Positions 1 through 6,360 of a stretch of DNA of 10,237 nt are shown here, one piece after another. Location: the NCBI GenBank assembly GCA_964486555.1, contig CAZANP010000057.1:1-10237 (forward strand), in the 5' to 3' direction. Source of the DNA: 4484-232 sp964486555 (GTDB lineage Bacteria > Thermotogota > Thermotogae > Thermotogales > Thermotogaceae). The notes under the pieces were generated by a model. The model was given only the letters and a program-made list of their open reading frames with translations, searched no databases and was not told where the DNA came from. Position 1 is the stretch's first letter, and every line of letters starts with the position of its first letter. Made by a program: the position numbers and the translations under genes.

Positions 1-322
1 GAGGATCCCCTCTGAATTTGAAAAAATACATCAGTATGATTTTCTTGAAAATTCTTGGGTGTTCCCTTGTCATCTCGTATTCCACTTCCATCCTGAAACT
101 TTCCAACTCTTCGAGTGCTTTCATTTTCCTCAAGATCGCCACAACATCCATACCTGTGCATGCCATAAGTGAGTAGAGTAGCATTTCTTTAGGTCTCGGT
201 GCAGAGTTCTTACCTCCTTCACTCTCGTTCGAATCGAAGAAGATATCGTGCCCAGAAGATGTTTTGGAGTGAAACAACATGTTCCCAAACCACTCCATCG
301 TGGCTTTGGGAATAGCTACCAC
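1..322 (-). CDS. OsmC-family protein, C-terminus cut off by the window edge
   Basis: The visible N-terminal ~107 residues match the OsmC/Ohr fold. There is a first strand around MEWFGNMLFH, a Gly-Gly-Lys plus APRP segment (residues 36-44), and the conserved helix with LMACTGMDVV, whose Cys55 is the family's reactive cysteine. The second conserved cysteine would lie beyond the left edge. OsmC proteins reduce organic hydroperoxides or act on reactive sulfur compounds in the cytoplasm. I chose GTG at 322 because it follows the ccdA stop by 5 bases, has GGTGA at a good distance, and keeps the first strand complete. The ATG at 298 is the alternative, but its nearest ribosome-binding site is over 20 bases away. 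It is the third gene of the trx-ccdA-osmC operon, so it probably belongs to the same thiol redox function. The family call is firm; the exact substrate is not known. Confidence 0.85.
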   Translation of the reverse strand, partial: MVAIPKATMEWFGNMLFHSKTSSGHDIFFDSNESEGGKNSAPRPKEMLLYSLMACTGMDVVAILRKMKALEELESFRMEVEYEMTREHPRIFKKIILMYFFKFRGDP

Positions 323-327
323 CCCTT

Positions 328-975
328 TCACCACGCCATTTTCCCAAGTATCACCAATATTCCCAGTGTGATGATGAAAGCTGATCCTGCTATTCTCAAA
401 ACTTTTTCCCATTTAGGTTTCCCGAAACCTCTGGAAGTGAGTTTCGCGATCAATCCACCTATGGTGAGAAAGGGAATGGATATTCCTAGCGAAAAAATGA
501 ATAACAAAAATGCACCTTTCATGGGATTTGTTTGGGAAGCTATCATGAAAATGGATGCAAGAACGGGACTACTGCAAGGTATCCATACAAAACCAATGGC
601 CATTCCAAGCAGAAAACCCTTCCAGAATCCACCACCTTTATATTTCCAAACGTTTACCTGTTTGGCTTTGAAAATTTGCGCTTCAAAAAGGTATAAAACT
701 CCCATCAGTACGATACCTGAGCCAACAACGATGTTCACTATCTGTCCATATCTTTCTAAAAAAGGACCGATGTTGCCAGACAGCGCTCCCATGATGGAGA
801 AAAGGAGGGAAAGTCCCAGAAAGAACCCCAAAACCTTGAAAAATCTCTTTCCTGCTGTCATGAGAACTCCTAAAAATCCTGGAATCAGAGGGATAACGCA
901 GGGGCTGAAGAACGCTAAAATGCCGTGTCCCAAGGCGATCCATACGCTAACATCCTTTACAAGAGTTATTTCCAT
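328..975 (-). CDS. ccdA: CcdA/DsbD-type membrane thiol electron transporter
   Basis: This 215-residue, very hydrophobic protein has about six membrane segments and the two hallmark cysteine motifs of the CcdA/DsbD transmembrane family: SPCVIPLIP (residues 24-32, Cys26) and WIPCSSP (131-137, Cys134). In the family this Cys pair carries electrons from cytoplasmic thioredoxin across the membrane to an extracytoplasmic thioredoxin-like protein. That protein is probably encoded by the gene just upstream. The start is set at ATG 975 because AGGAGG (983-988) lies 7 bases before it; a GTG at 981 almost touches that site and is less likely. The ribosome-binding site lies inside the end of the upstream gene, whose stop is at 978-980, so translation is probably coupled. 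The length is usual for a minimal CcdA without the extra DsbD domains. Confidence 0.9.
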   Translation of the reverse strand: MEITLVKDVSVWIALGHGILAFFSPCVIPLIPGFLGVLMTAGKRFFKVLGFFLGLSLLFSIMGALSGNIGPFLERYGQIVNIVVGSGIVLMGVLYLFEAQIFKAKQVNVWKYKGGGFWKGFLLGMAIGFVWIPCSSPVLASIFMIASQTNPMKGAFLLFIFSLGISIPFLTIGGLIAKLTSRGFGKPKWEKVLRIAGSAFIITLGILVILGKMAW

Positions 976-977
976 GT

Positions 978-1658
978 TCACTCCTCCTGAATCAGTAAAA
1001 CTCTGTAGACACCTCTTTCCTTCAAACTATTCGCCAATTCTTTATCATTCGTTATGTACACTTTGAAAACATCCAGATTCTCAGGGAATTTATCAACATA
1101 TGTGGAATTTGGATCATTCTTCAAAATGAAATCTCCTTCTTCTTTGGATACAGTGACTATTTTCGGATGTCCAAAGAATGTATCCTTCTTTTTCATGTAT
1201 TCTTCAAAACTTTCCTGGATGTTCTCCTCCATGTATCTCAAGATGTACATGAGAACCTTCACAAAGGTTTCTGAAGGAACGAATCCTGGTAATTTCGTTA
1301 TACCCTTGTCACCTTTCCAAAAAATGAAAGTTGGTGTTCCTCTGATTCCGAAAGCTCCGAAGAGTTGAGAATTTGTGTATTCTTTCTCTAAAAACGTTGT
1401 TTTCTTGTCATTTGGAAGGATCTCCACGAAAATGTAGGCACTTCTCAGAAGCTTTTGGACGGTTTCATCGGGGAAGACTTCTTTCATGAACTTTACACAG
1501 TACCCACATGTTTCCGATGAAAACTCCATGAGCAGAATCTTATCTTCTATGACGGATATTCGATGTGCAGTTCCAACATCCTCAAATTTCGTGTTTAAGC
1601 CTAAAATAACTGATGAAGCTATAAGCAGGATCAGTACGATACGCTTCAAATCATTCAC
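978..1658 (-). CDS. membrane-anchored thioredoxin-fold protein (CGYC) with an extra C-terminal domain
   Basis: With a GTG start at 1658 this is a 226-residue protein. An N-terminal hydrophobic segment (about residues 5-20, LKRIVLILLIASSVILGL) looks like a signal anchor. A thioredoxin domain follows, with the active site CGYC at 51-54 and the cis-proline motif GTPT ending near residue 110. After the fold there are about 85 more residues, which is unusual for a simple thioredoxin. They weakly resemble a rhodanese-like fold, but no catalytic Cys can be seen. The protein probably works outside the membrane as reductant or oxidase of substrate thiols, with CcdA encoded directly downstream as partner. 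Start choice is uncertain: GTG 1658 has GAAGGG just upstream, TTG 1649 is possible, and the ATG at 1718 has no properly spaced ribosome-binding site. It is the first gene of the operon. Confidence 0.82.
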   Translation of the reverse strand: MNDLKRIVLILLIASSVILGLNTKFEDVGTAHRISVIEDKILLMEFSSETCGYCVKFMKEVFPDETVQKLLRSAYIFVEILPNDKKTTFLEKEYTNSQLFGAFGIRGTPTFIFWKGDKGITKLPGFVPSETFVKVLMYILRYMEENIQESFEEYMKKKDTFFGHPKIVTVSKEEGDFILKNDPNSTYVDKFPENLDVFKVYITNDKELANSLKERGVYRVLLIQEE

Positions 1659-1750
1659 ATCCCTTCTTTTTAATCTGCTCTTAAATATACCATAATTATC
1701 ATTAACATGAAATAACATCCTTTTAAAAATAGACTAATTAGGTCTAAATA

Positions 1751-1778
1751 ATATTACATAGGAATCCTATACGGTCGA
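1751..1778 (-). promoter_or_regulatory. candidate promoter of the thioredoxin-ccdA-osmC operon
   Basis: On the minus strand a -35-like TCGACC (1773-1778) and a -10-like TAATAT (1751-1756) are separated by 16 bases, upstream of the thioredoxin gene. Each box matches the consensus at only four of six positions, so this is a suggestion. It would give a leader of roughly 85 bases to the GTG start. Confidence 0.35.
1758..1770. promoter_or_regulatory. 13-bp perfect palindrome, possible operator
   Basis: ATAGGA-A-TCCTAT is a perfect 6+1+6 palindrome. It lies in the divergent region, between the candidate -35 and -10 boxes of the thioredoxin operon promoter. That is where a repressor dimer would block RNA polymerase. 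No regulator gene is visible in the window, so the binding protein is unknown. Confidence 0.4.
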
Positions 1779-1806
1779 GATTCTTTGATGAATCGGGATC
1801 TTTCCA

Positions 1807-1828
1807 GAATAGAATCGATTTTCTATTC
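1807..1828. repeat. 8-bp inverted repeat upstream of the transketolase-like gene
   Basis: GAATAGAA and TTCTATTC form perfect 8-bp arms around a 6-base centre. The repeat ends 11 bases before the -35 box of the plus-strand promoter, a place typical for an activator or repressor site. It is AT-rich, so a chance origin is possible. Confidence 0.4.
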
Positions 1829-1839
1829 ATTTCGAATTT

Positions 1840-1867
1840 TTGAATAAGCGAGAGAAAATGTTAGAAT
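1840..1867 (+). promoter_or_regulatory. promoter of the transketolase-like gene, extended -10
   Basis: TTGAAT (1840-1845) as -35 and TAGAAT (1862-1867) as -10 are 16 bases apart. The -10 is preceded by TGT, giving an extended -10 element. The start of transcription would be near 1874, which leaves a leader of about 33 bases containing the AGGAGG site at 1894-1899. Confidence 0.6.
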
Positions 1868-1906
1868 TTTTTCAACAAAAGTAAGAAAACGAAAGGAGGA
1901 GATCAT

Positions 1907-4186
1907 ATGGAAGTTCCTGTAGATAAACTGGAAATTCTCAAGGACGTCACAGATCAGCTGATAGACCTAATGCTGAATTTCAGGCAGAGTGGCCATCCTG
2001 GTGGTTCGCGCTCGAAAGTTTACATGCTTCTGTCGCTTTTGTTTTCAGGGCAGATGAGATTCGATATAAGGAAACCTGAGCATCCATTTGCCGACAGGTT
2101 CATACTCTCGGCTGGACATAATATACCGCTGGTCTACGCCGTTTTAACGATTGTAGGAGATCTGTTCAGATACAAGTATGAAAAAACAGGAAATAGGTTA
2201 TACTGGATAGACCCTGAAAAGATAGTTCTTCCGGAAGATCTTATAAGATTCAGAAGACGCGGGGGGCTACCGGGTCATGCTGAATTTGCAGGGAAAACTC
2301 TCATTCTCAAATTCAACACGGGTCCTTCTGGCCATGGCCTTCCAGCATCCGTTGGAGAGGCTTTGGCTCTGAAGAGAGCAGGTGCTGGTAATGTGAGAGT
2401 CTGGGTTATAGAGGGAGACAAAGCTTTGACAACTGGTGTCACCCACGAATCGAAAAACAGTGCGTACGCTTTGGGACTGGATAATCTCTTCTGGCTGATA
2501 GACTGGAACAACTACGGAATAGATGATCCTCCTCTAAGTGCCACAGTTCATGGAACTCCTCAAGAGTGGTTCGAATCTTATGGTTGGAGAGTTATAGGAA
2601 CTCCTGAAGGGGAAAACTGGAAGGAAGTTTTGAGAGTGATAAACGAATTGGGAGATTATCAGATAAAGAACGTTCCAAACGCCGGCTGGTTCAGAAACAG
2701 AAAGGGAAGAGGATATCTCGTCTACGATAACAAGTCCCATGGAACTCCTCACAAAGCGAACAGCGAGATTTTCTGGAAAACGAAGGAACCTTTCATGGAG
2801 AAGTACGGCGTTGAATTCGTGGGGTACATGAAACCTGCACCAAGGGACTACGATGAATTCAAGGAGCAGACCATGAAGAACATAGAGATTGCTCTCAGCG
2901 TTCTGAAGAGAGATGAGGAAATGGTGGAATTCGTCGTGGAGAGACTTCTTGAAATAGCTGGGACTGTGCCAGATGATCTGAACCTGAAAATAGTCCCGAT
3001 ACCAAAGAACGATCAGGACCTTTGGGATTACAGGAAATATCCCGATTCCATTTTCTTCAAACCTGGAGAAAAAGCTGCTAACAGGCATGCTCTGAGAAGA
3101 TGGGGGGCTTTCATAAACGCGAAGACGAAGGAAAAATATGGAAGACCCCTTTTCCTTGCAGCTTCTGCAGATCTTTCTGAATCCACCAACATATGTGGAT
3201 TCGCAGAAGATTTTGGAGAAACTAAAGGATACGGTTGGTACGATAGAAACAAAAATCCCGACGGAGTACTTCTTCCCCAGGGGATAACCGAGATGGCCAA
3301 CGCAGGAATATCGGTTGGAGTTGCCGTTGTAAATCTTTCAAAAGATCCTTACAAAGAGTTCAACGGTTTCTACATGGCGACGAGTACCTACGGTTCGTTC
3401 GCTTACCTGAAATACGGTCCGTACAGACTCTTCAGCCAGCTTGCCCAGGATTGTCCGTTGAAACTCGGGAAGGTTCTTTGGATCGCTGGTCACAGTGGTC
3501 CTGAAACGGCAGATGATTCAAGGACACATTTTGGAATATTCTCACCAGGAGTTACAAGGCTTTTCCCAAAAAATCAGGTTGTGAATCTTCATCCATGGGA
3601 GGCTAATGAAGTACCAATTGTCCTTGCAGAAGCCTTCAAACACGACTTCCCGATCGTAATACTTCATCTGACAAGACCCCCAATAGAGATACCTGACAGA
3701 GAAAAGTTGAACATACCGTCACATTTCGAAGCAGCAAAGGGGGCTTACCTTATCAGAGACTTCAAGGAAGGTGAAAAAAAGGACGGTACCATATTCGTGA
3801 GGGGAACCATGGCTACCTACAATCTCTTGAAGATACTGCCAGAACTCGATGAAAAGTACAATTTGAAGATAATAGCTGCGATAAGTAGGGAACTTTTCGA
3901 CTTACAACCGGATGATTACAAAAGCAAAGTCCTTCCATGGGAGGATTGGATGGATTCTATGGTTATAAGCACAGAATCTCTTGTTGCAACGGAAGCATGG
4001 GTTTCCAGTGACGTGTCCAGGATGTATTCCTTGACGAGCGATTGGGACGACAGGTGGAGAACAGGAGGAACGGTCGATGAAGTTATAGAAGAAGCACACC
4101 TCGATCCAGGGAACTTGTTGAAAGGAATAAAAAGATTCGTTGAGGATAGAAAGAAAAGACTCCAAATGCTTTGTATAGAGGAATAA
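1907..4186 (+). CDS. transketolase-family thiamine diphosphate enzyme, substrate unknown
   Basis: This 759-residue protein has the full transketolase layout. GHPGG is at 29-33, SAGH at 68-71 and GPSGHG at 139-144. The diphosphate/metal motif follows as GDK at 170-172 with DWNNYGID at 199-206. In the pyrimidine-binding domain the likely catalytic Glu462 sits in QGITEMANAG, and a His/Asp-rich segment (AGHSGPETADDSRTHFG) spans 527-543. A C-terminal domain follows to residue 759. Normal transketolase is about 620-680 residues and AceE-type pyruvate dehydrogenase E1 about 890, so this lies between them. GDK replaces the usual GDG, while the metal-binding Asp171 and the following Asn are kept. The family transfers two-carbon units between sugars or makes acyl-type intermediates; the true substrate cannot be read from sequence. 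The start is ATG 1907 with AGGAGG 7 bases before. It stands alone between its own promoter and a terminator, divergent to the redox operon and convergent to the flavoprotein operon. Confidence 0.85.
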   Translation: MEVPVDKLEILKDVTDQLIDLMLNFRQSGHPGGSRSKVYMLLSLLFSGQMRFDIRKPEHPFADRFILSAGHNIPLVYAVLTIVGDLFRYKYEKTGNRLYWIDPEKIVLPEDLIRFRRRGGLPGHAEFAGKTLILKFNTGPSGHGLPASVGEALALKRAGAGNVRVWVIEGDKALTTGVTHESKNSAYALGLDNLFWLIDWNNYGIDDPPLSATVHGTPQEWFESYGWRVIGTPEGENWKEVLRVINELGDYQIKNVPNAGWFRNRKGRGYLVYDNKSHGTPHKANSEIFWKTKEPFMEKYGVEFVGYMKPAPRDYDEFKEQTMKNIEIALSVLKRDEEMVEFVVERLLEIAGTVPDDLNLKIVPIPKNDQDLWDYRKYPDSIFFKPGEKAANRHALRRWGAFINAKTKEKYGRPLFLAASADLSESTNICGFAEDFGETKGYGWYDRNKNPDGVLLPQGITEMANAGISVGVAVVNLSKDPYKEFNGFYMATSTYGSFAYLKYGPYRLFSQLAQDCPLKLGKVLWIAGHSGPETADDSRTHFGIFSPGVTRLFPKNQVVNLHPWEANEVPIVLAEAFKHDFPIVILHLTRPPIEIPDREKLNIPSHFEAAKGAYLIRDFKEGEKKDGTIFVRGTMATYNLLKILPELDEKYNLKIIAAISRELFDLQPDDYKSKVLPWEDWMDSMVISTESLVATEAWVSSDVSRMYSLTSDWDDRWRTGGTVDEVIEEAHLDPGNLLKGIKRFVEDRKKRLQMLCIEE

Positions 4187-4188
4187 GA

Positions 4189-4217
4189 AGAGCCCGGGAA
4201 TTCCGGGCTCTCTTTTT
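4189..4217 (+). terminator. rho-independent terminator between convergent genes
   Basis: The 9-bp arms AGAGCCCGG (4189-4197) and CCGGGCTCT (4203-4211) enclose a 5-base loop. C and TTTTT follow at 4212-4217, 3 bases after the transketolase-like stop. On the minus strand the same hairpin follows the nuoF stop (4216-4218), but its T-tract there is poor (TCTTATT). It is therefore mainly a plus-strand terminator that may also weakly stop the opposite operon. Confidence 0.9.
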
Positions 4218-5856
4218 AAAACTTTCTAAAACTATACACTTTCTTCTTTTTCGGTTTTTCGAATTTGCATACACCAGCGGGACATCTCTCGGCATCGATG
4301 TGGGCTTCGAACTCTTCTTTGAAGTTCTCAAGTATCGATAGGAGAGGAACAGGTATACTCTGTCCGAGTCCACAGAAGGAGGTTTCACCAGCTGCTTTTG
4401 CAATTTCTCTCAGAAGTTCCAGATCTTCTTTCTTTCCTTGACCTTTACTTATCCTTTCAAGTATTTGAACTGCAAGTTTCGTTCCTTCTCTGCATGGAGT
4501 ACACTTTCCACAGGATTCGTGTTCGTAGAATCTCATCGTATTCAGTGCAAGATCAACAGCACAATGCGTCTCGTCAGCTACGAGTATGACACCAGACCCA
4601 AGGGAAACCCCATAATTCTGATAGGAGTCGTAATCCAGTGGCACATCCAGTTTATCGGGACCTATGAAGGTACCAGCAGTTCCTCCTGTTTGGACTATTT
4701 TGAGTTTCTTTCCACCTTCCACTCCTCCACCGAATTTGAATATAAGATCCCTAACGGTGGTACCAAGAGGAACTTCCACTATCCCCTTCTTCACAACATT
4801 TCCAACAAGGGAAAACACCTTCGTTCCAGGAGATGATTCGGTTCCAAAGCTCTTGAACCAATCAGCACCCTTCAATATTATGCGAGGAACGTTGACGAAC
4901 GTTTCCACGTTGTTGACGACAGTTGGTTTTCCAAAAAGACCAAACGTTGGTGGATAAGGTGGTTTGAGTCTCGGTTTTGCGGGTTTTCCTTCTATGGATT
5001 CGATGAGAGCGGTTTCTTCACCTGCTACGTAAGCTCCTGCTCCGAGTCTTACAGAGAGATCGAAGCTGAATCCACTTCCTAGGATGTTCTCACCGAGGAA
5101 TCCATACTCGTAAGCATCTTCTATAGCTTTCCTGATGGTATCTATCGATCCGTAGTACTCCCCTCTTATGTATATGTACCCCTTTGTTGCACCAACAGCG
5201 TATCCTGCTATGATCATACCTTCTATCAAAGAGTGGGGATCCCCTTCCATTATCAATCTGTCTTTGAAAGTGCCTGGCTCTCCCTCATCGGCGTTACAAA
5301 GAACGTACTTTTGATCTCCACTCGCTTTTGCAGTGAATTCCCATTTCAGTCCTGTTGGGAAGCCTGCGCCACCTCTTCCTCTCAAACCACTCTTCTTTAT
5401 CTCATCTATCACATCCTCTGGCTTCATCTCCTTCAAAACCTTGGCAAGTGCAAAGTACCCATCCCTTGCTATGTACTCTTCAATGTTCATTGGATCTATC
5501 TCTCCAACGTTCTGCAGGACAATTCTTGTCTCTTCAGCGACTTTTTCCACTTCCACGGTTTTCTTTATCTTCTCAGGTGGTATCTCAAGGGATAGAACTC
5601 TTCTTCCTTTTAATAGGTGCTCCTCGAGTATCAGCTTGACATCATCTGTTTTCTTCACAAGGTAGTGAACACCATCCGGAAGTATTGTGAATATGACTCC
5701 TTCCATGTACACACCCATGCTACCCGTTTCCAGGACGTCCACGGTACTTTCCAGATTGTATTCCTTGACGAGATCCTTGAGATAGTTGAGGAAGTGTCTT
5801 GCTCCAAGAAGGATGCTGTTGGAATCGACAGAAACCAAAACCACGATCGGTTTCAT
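4216..5856 (-). CDS. nuoF: NuoF-like flavoprotein, second copy, with degenerate N-terminal [2Fe-2S] domain
   Basis: A 546-residue NuoF/HndC homologue that should bind FMN, NAD(P)H and one [4Fe-4S] cluster. Residues 1-100 have the shape of the thioredoxin-like ferredoxin domain, but the four cysteine ligands seen in the neighbouring copy are Ser9, Ser14, Ser46 and Tyr50 here, so no cluster can be bound. The core follows: the FMN/NADH glycine-rich GLRGRGGAGFPTG (157-169), NADEGEPGTFKDR (188-200), the GAGAYVAGEETAL segment (272-284), the cluster motif CGKCTPC (449-455) and Cys495 in FCGLGQS. The tail keeps RCPAGVC (524-530) but ends in a Lys-rich stretch where the paralogue has two [4Fe-4S] motifs. 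NADEGEPGTFKDR and RFYEHESCGKC look more like complex I NuoF than HydB. Its ATG overlaps the nuoE stop as ATGA, so translation is coupled, and it is the last gene of the operon. Role inferred: NAD(P)H dehydrogenase module of an unidentified complex. Confidence 0.9.
   Translation of the reverse strand: MKPIVVLVSVDSNSILLGARHFLNYLKDLVKEYNLESTVDVLETGSMGVYMEGVIFTILPDGVHYLVKKTDDVKLILEEHLLKGRRVLSLEIPPEKIKKTVEVEKVAEETRIVLQNVGEIDPMNIEEYIARDGYFALAKVLKEMKPEDVIDEIKKSGLRGRGGAGFPTGLKWEFTAKASGDQKYVLCNADEGEPGTFKDRLIMEGDPHSLIEGMIIAGYAVGATKGYIYIRGEYYGSIDTIRKAIEDAYEYGFLGENILGSGFSFDLSVRLGAGAYVAGEETALIESIEGKPAKPRLKPPYPPTFGLFGKPTVVNNVETFVNVPRIILKGADWFKSFGTESSPGTKVFSLVGNVVKKGIVEVPLGTTVRDLIFKFGGGVEGGKKLKIVQTGGTAGTFIGPDKLDVPLDYDSYQNYGVSLGSGVILVADETHCAVDLALNTMRFYEHESCGKCTPCREGTKLAVQILERISKGQGKKEDLELLREIAKAAGETSFCGLGQSIPVPLLSILENFKEEFEAHIDAERCPAGVCKFEKPKKKKVYSFRKF
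5338..5475. repeat. near-identical DNA block shared with 7624-7761 (copy 1)
   Basis: This 138-bp stretch within nuoF matches 7624-7761 in hndC at all but one position (5362 against 7648), with 113 bp in a row identical (5363-5475). It encodes the end of the linker and the first FMN-binding motif. The flanking sequence is clearly diverged, including at third codon positions. Confidence 0.9.
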
Positions 5857-6347
5857 TTACCCTCACCCCTTTCTTTTTTCCTGATCTCCTCTATTATTTC
5901 CCTGACTCTCTCGGGGGTGAGGTTACCGTAGAAATCCTCGTTTATCATAATGACAGGAGATACTCCGCAAAGCCCCAAGCAACTGGTCTTTTCTAGAGTG
6001 AACAATCCGTCTTCTGTCGTTTCTCCGAAGTCTATTCCCAAAACCTCTTTCAGTGTTTCTACGATCTCTCTCCCACCCGTTACATGGCACGGCAGACTCG
6101 TACAAACCCTTATTACGTATTTCCCTCTGGGTTTCGTTGAAAACATGGTGTAAAAGGTCAGAACTTCGTACACTTTTGATAGAGGAATTTCGCACTCTTT
6201 AGCAACTATCTCCACAGCTTCTGGTGGTATGAAATTGTTGAAGTGCTTCTGAATTTCGTGGAGAACGTTTATAAGGATATCTCTCTCCTCAAGTCTTTCT
6301 TTCCTAACACTCTCTATTATCTCTTTCACTTCTTCTACAGAAACCAT
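5853..6347 (-). CDS. nuoE: NuoE-like [2Fe-2S] subunit, second copy
   Basis: A 164-residue NuoE/HndA homologue. An N-terminal helical part is followed by a thioredoxin-like [2Fe-2S] domain with Cys82, Cys87, Cys123 and Cys127 (patterns C-x4-C and C-x3-C), all four ligands being present. In NuoE-type proteins this cluster takes electrons from, or gives them to, the FMN of the NuoF partner. The partner is encoded next and overlaps by four bases (ATGA). The start ATG 6347 has AGGGGG close upstream, 13 bases after the hndC stop. It is clearly diverged from the first NuoE-like protein (8559-9047), although both share FSTKP-GKY before the first Cys. Whether it pairs only with its own NuoF or also with HndC cannot be told. 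Confidence 0.92.
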   Translation of the reverse strand: MVSVEEVKEIIESVRKERLEERDILINVLHEIQKHFNNFIPPEAVEIVAKECEIPLSKVYEVLTFYTMFSTKPRGKYVIRVCTSLPCHVTGGREIVETLKEVLGIDFGETTEDGLFTLEKTSCLGLCGVSPVIMINEDFYGNLTPERVREIIEEIRKKERGEGK

Positions 6348-6360
6348 TTCTATACCCCCT

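Noticed and set aside
248..1066. Long plus-strand reading frame of 272 codons
   Set aside because: It lies opposite ccdA and parts of its neighbours, has no ribosome-binding site, and its translation is a Pro/Lys/Met-rich shadow without any family features.
2534..3088. Minus-strand frame of 184 codons inside the transketolase-like gene
   Set aside because: It is fully covered by the well-supported plus-strand gene, has no start signals and no recognisable motifs.
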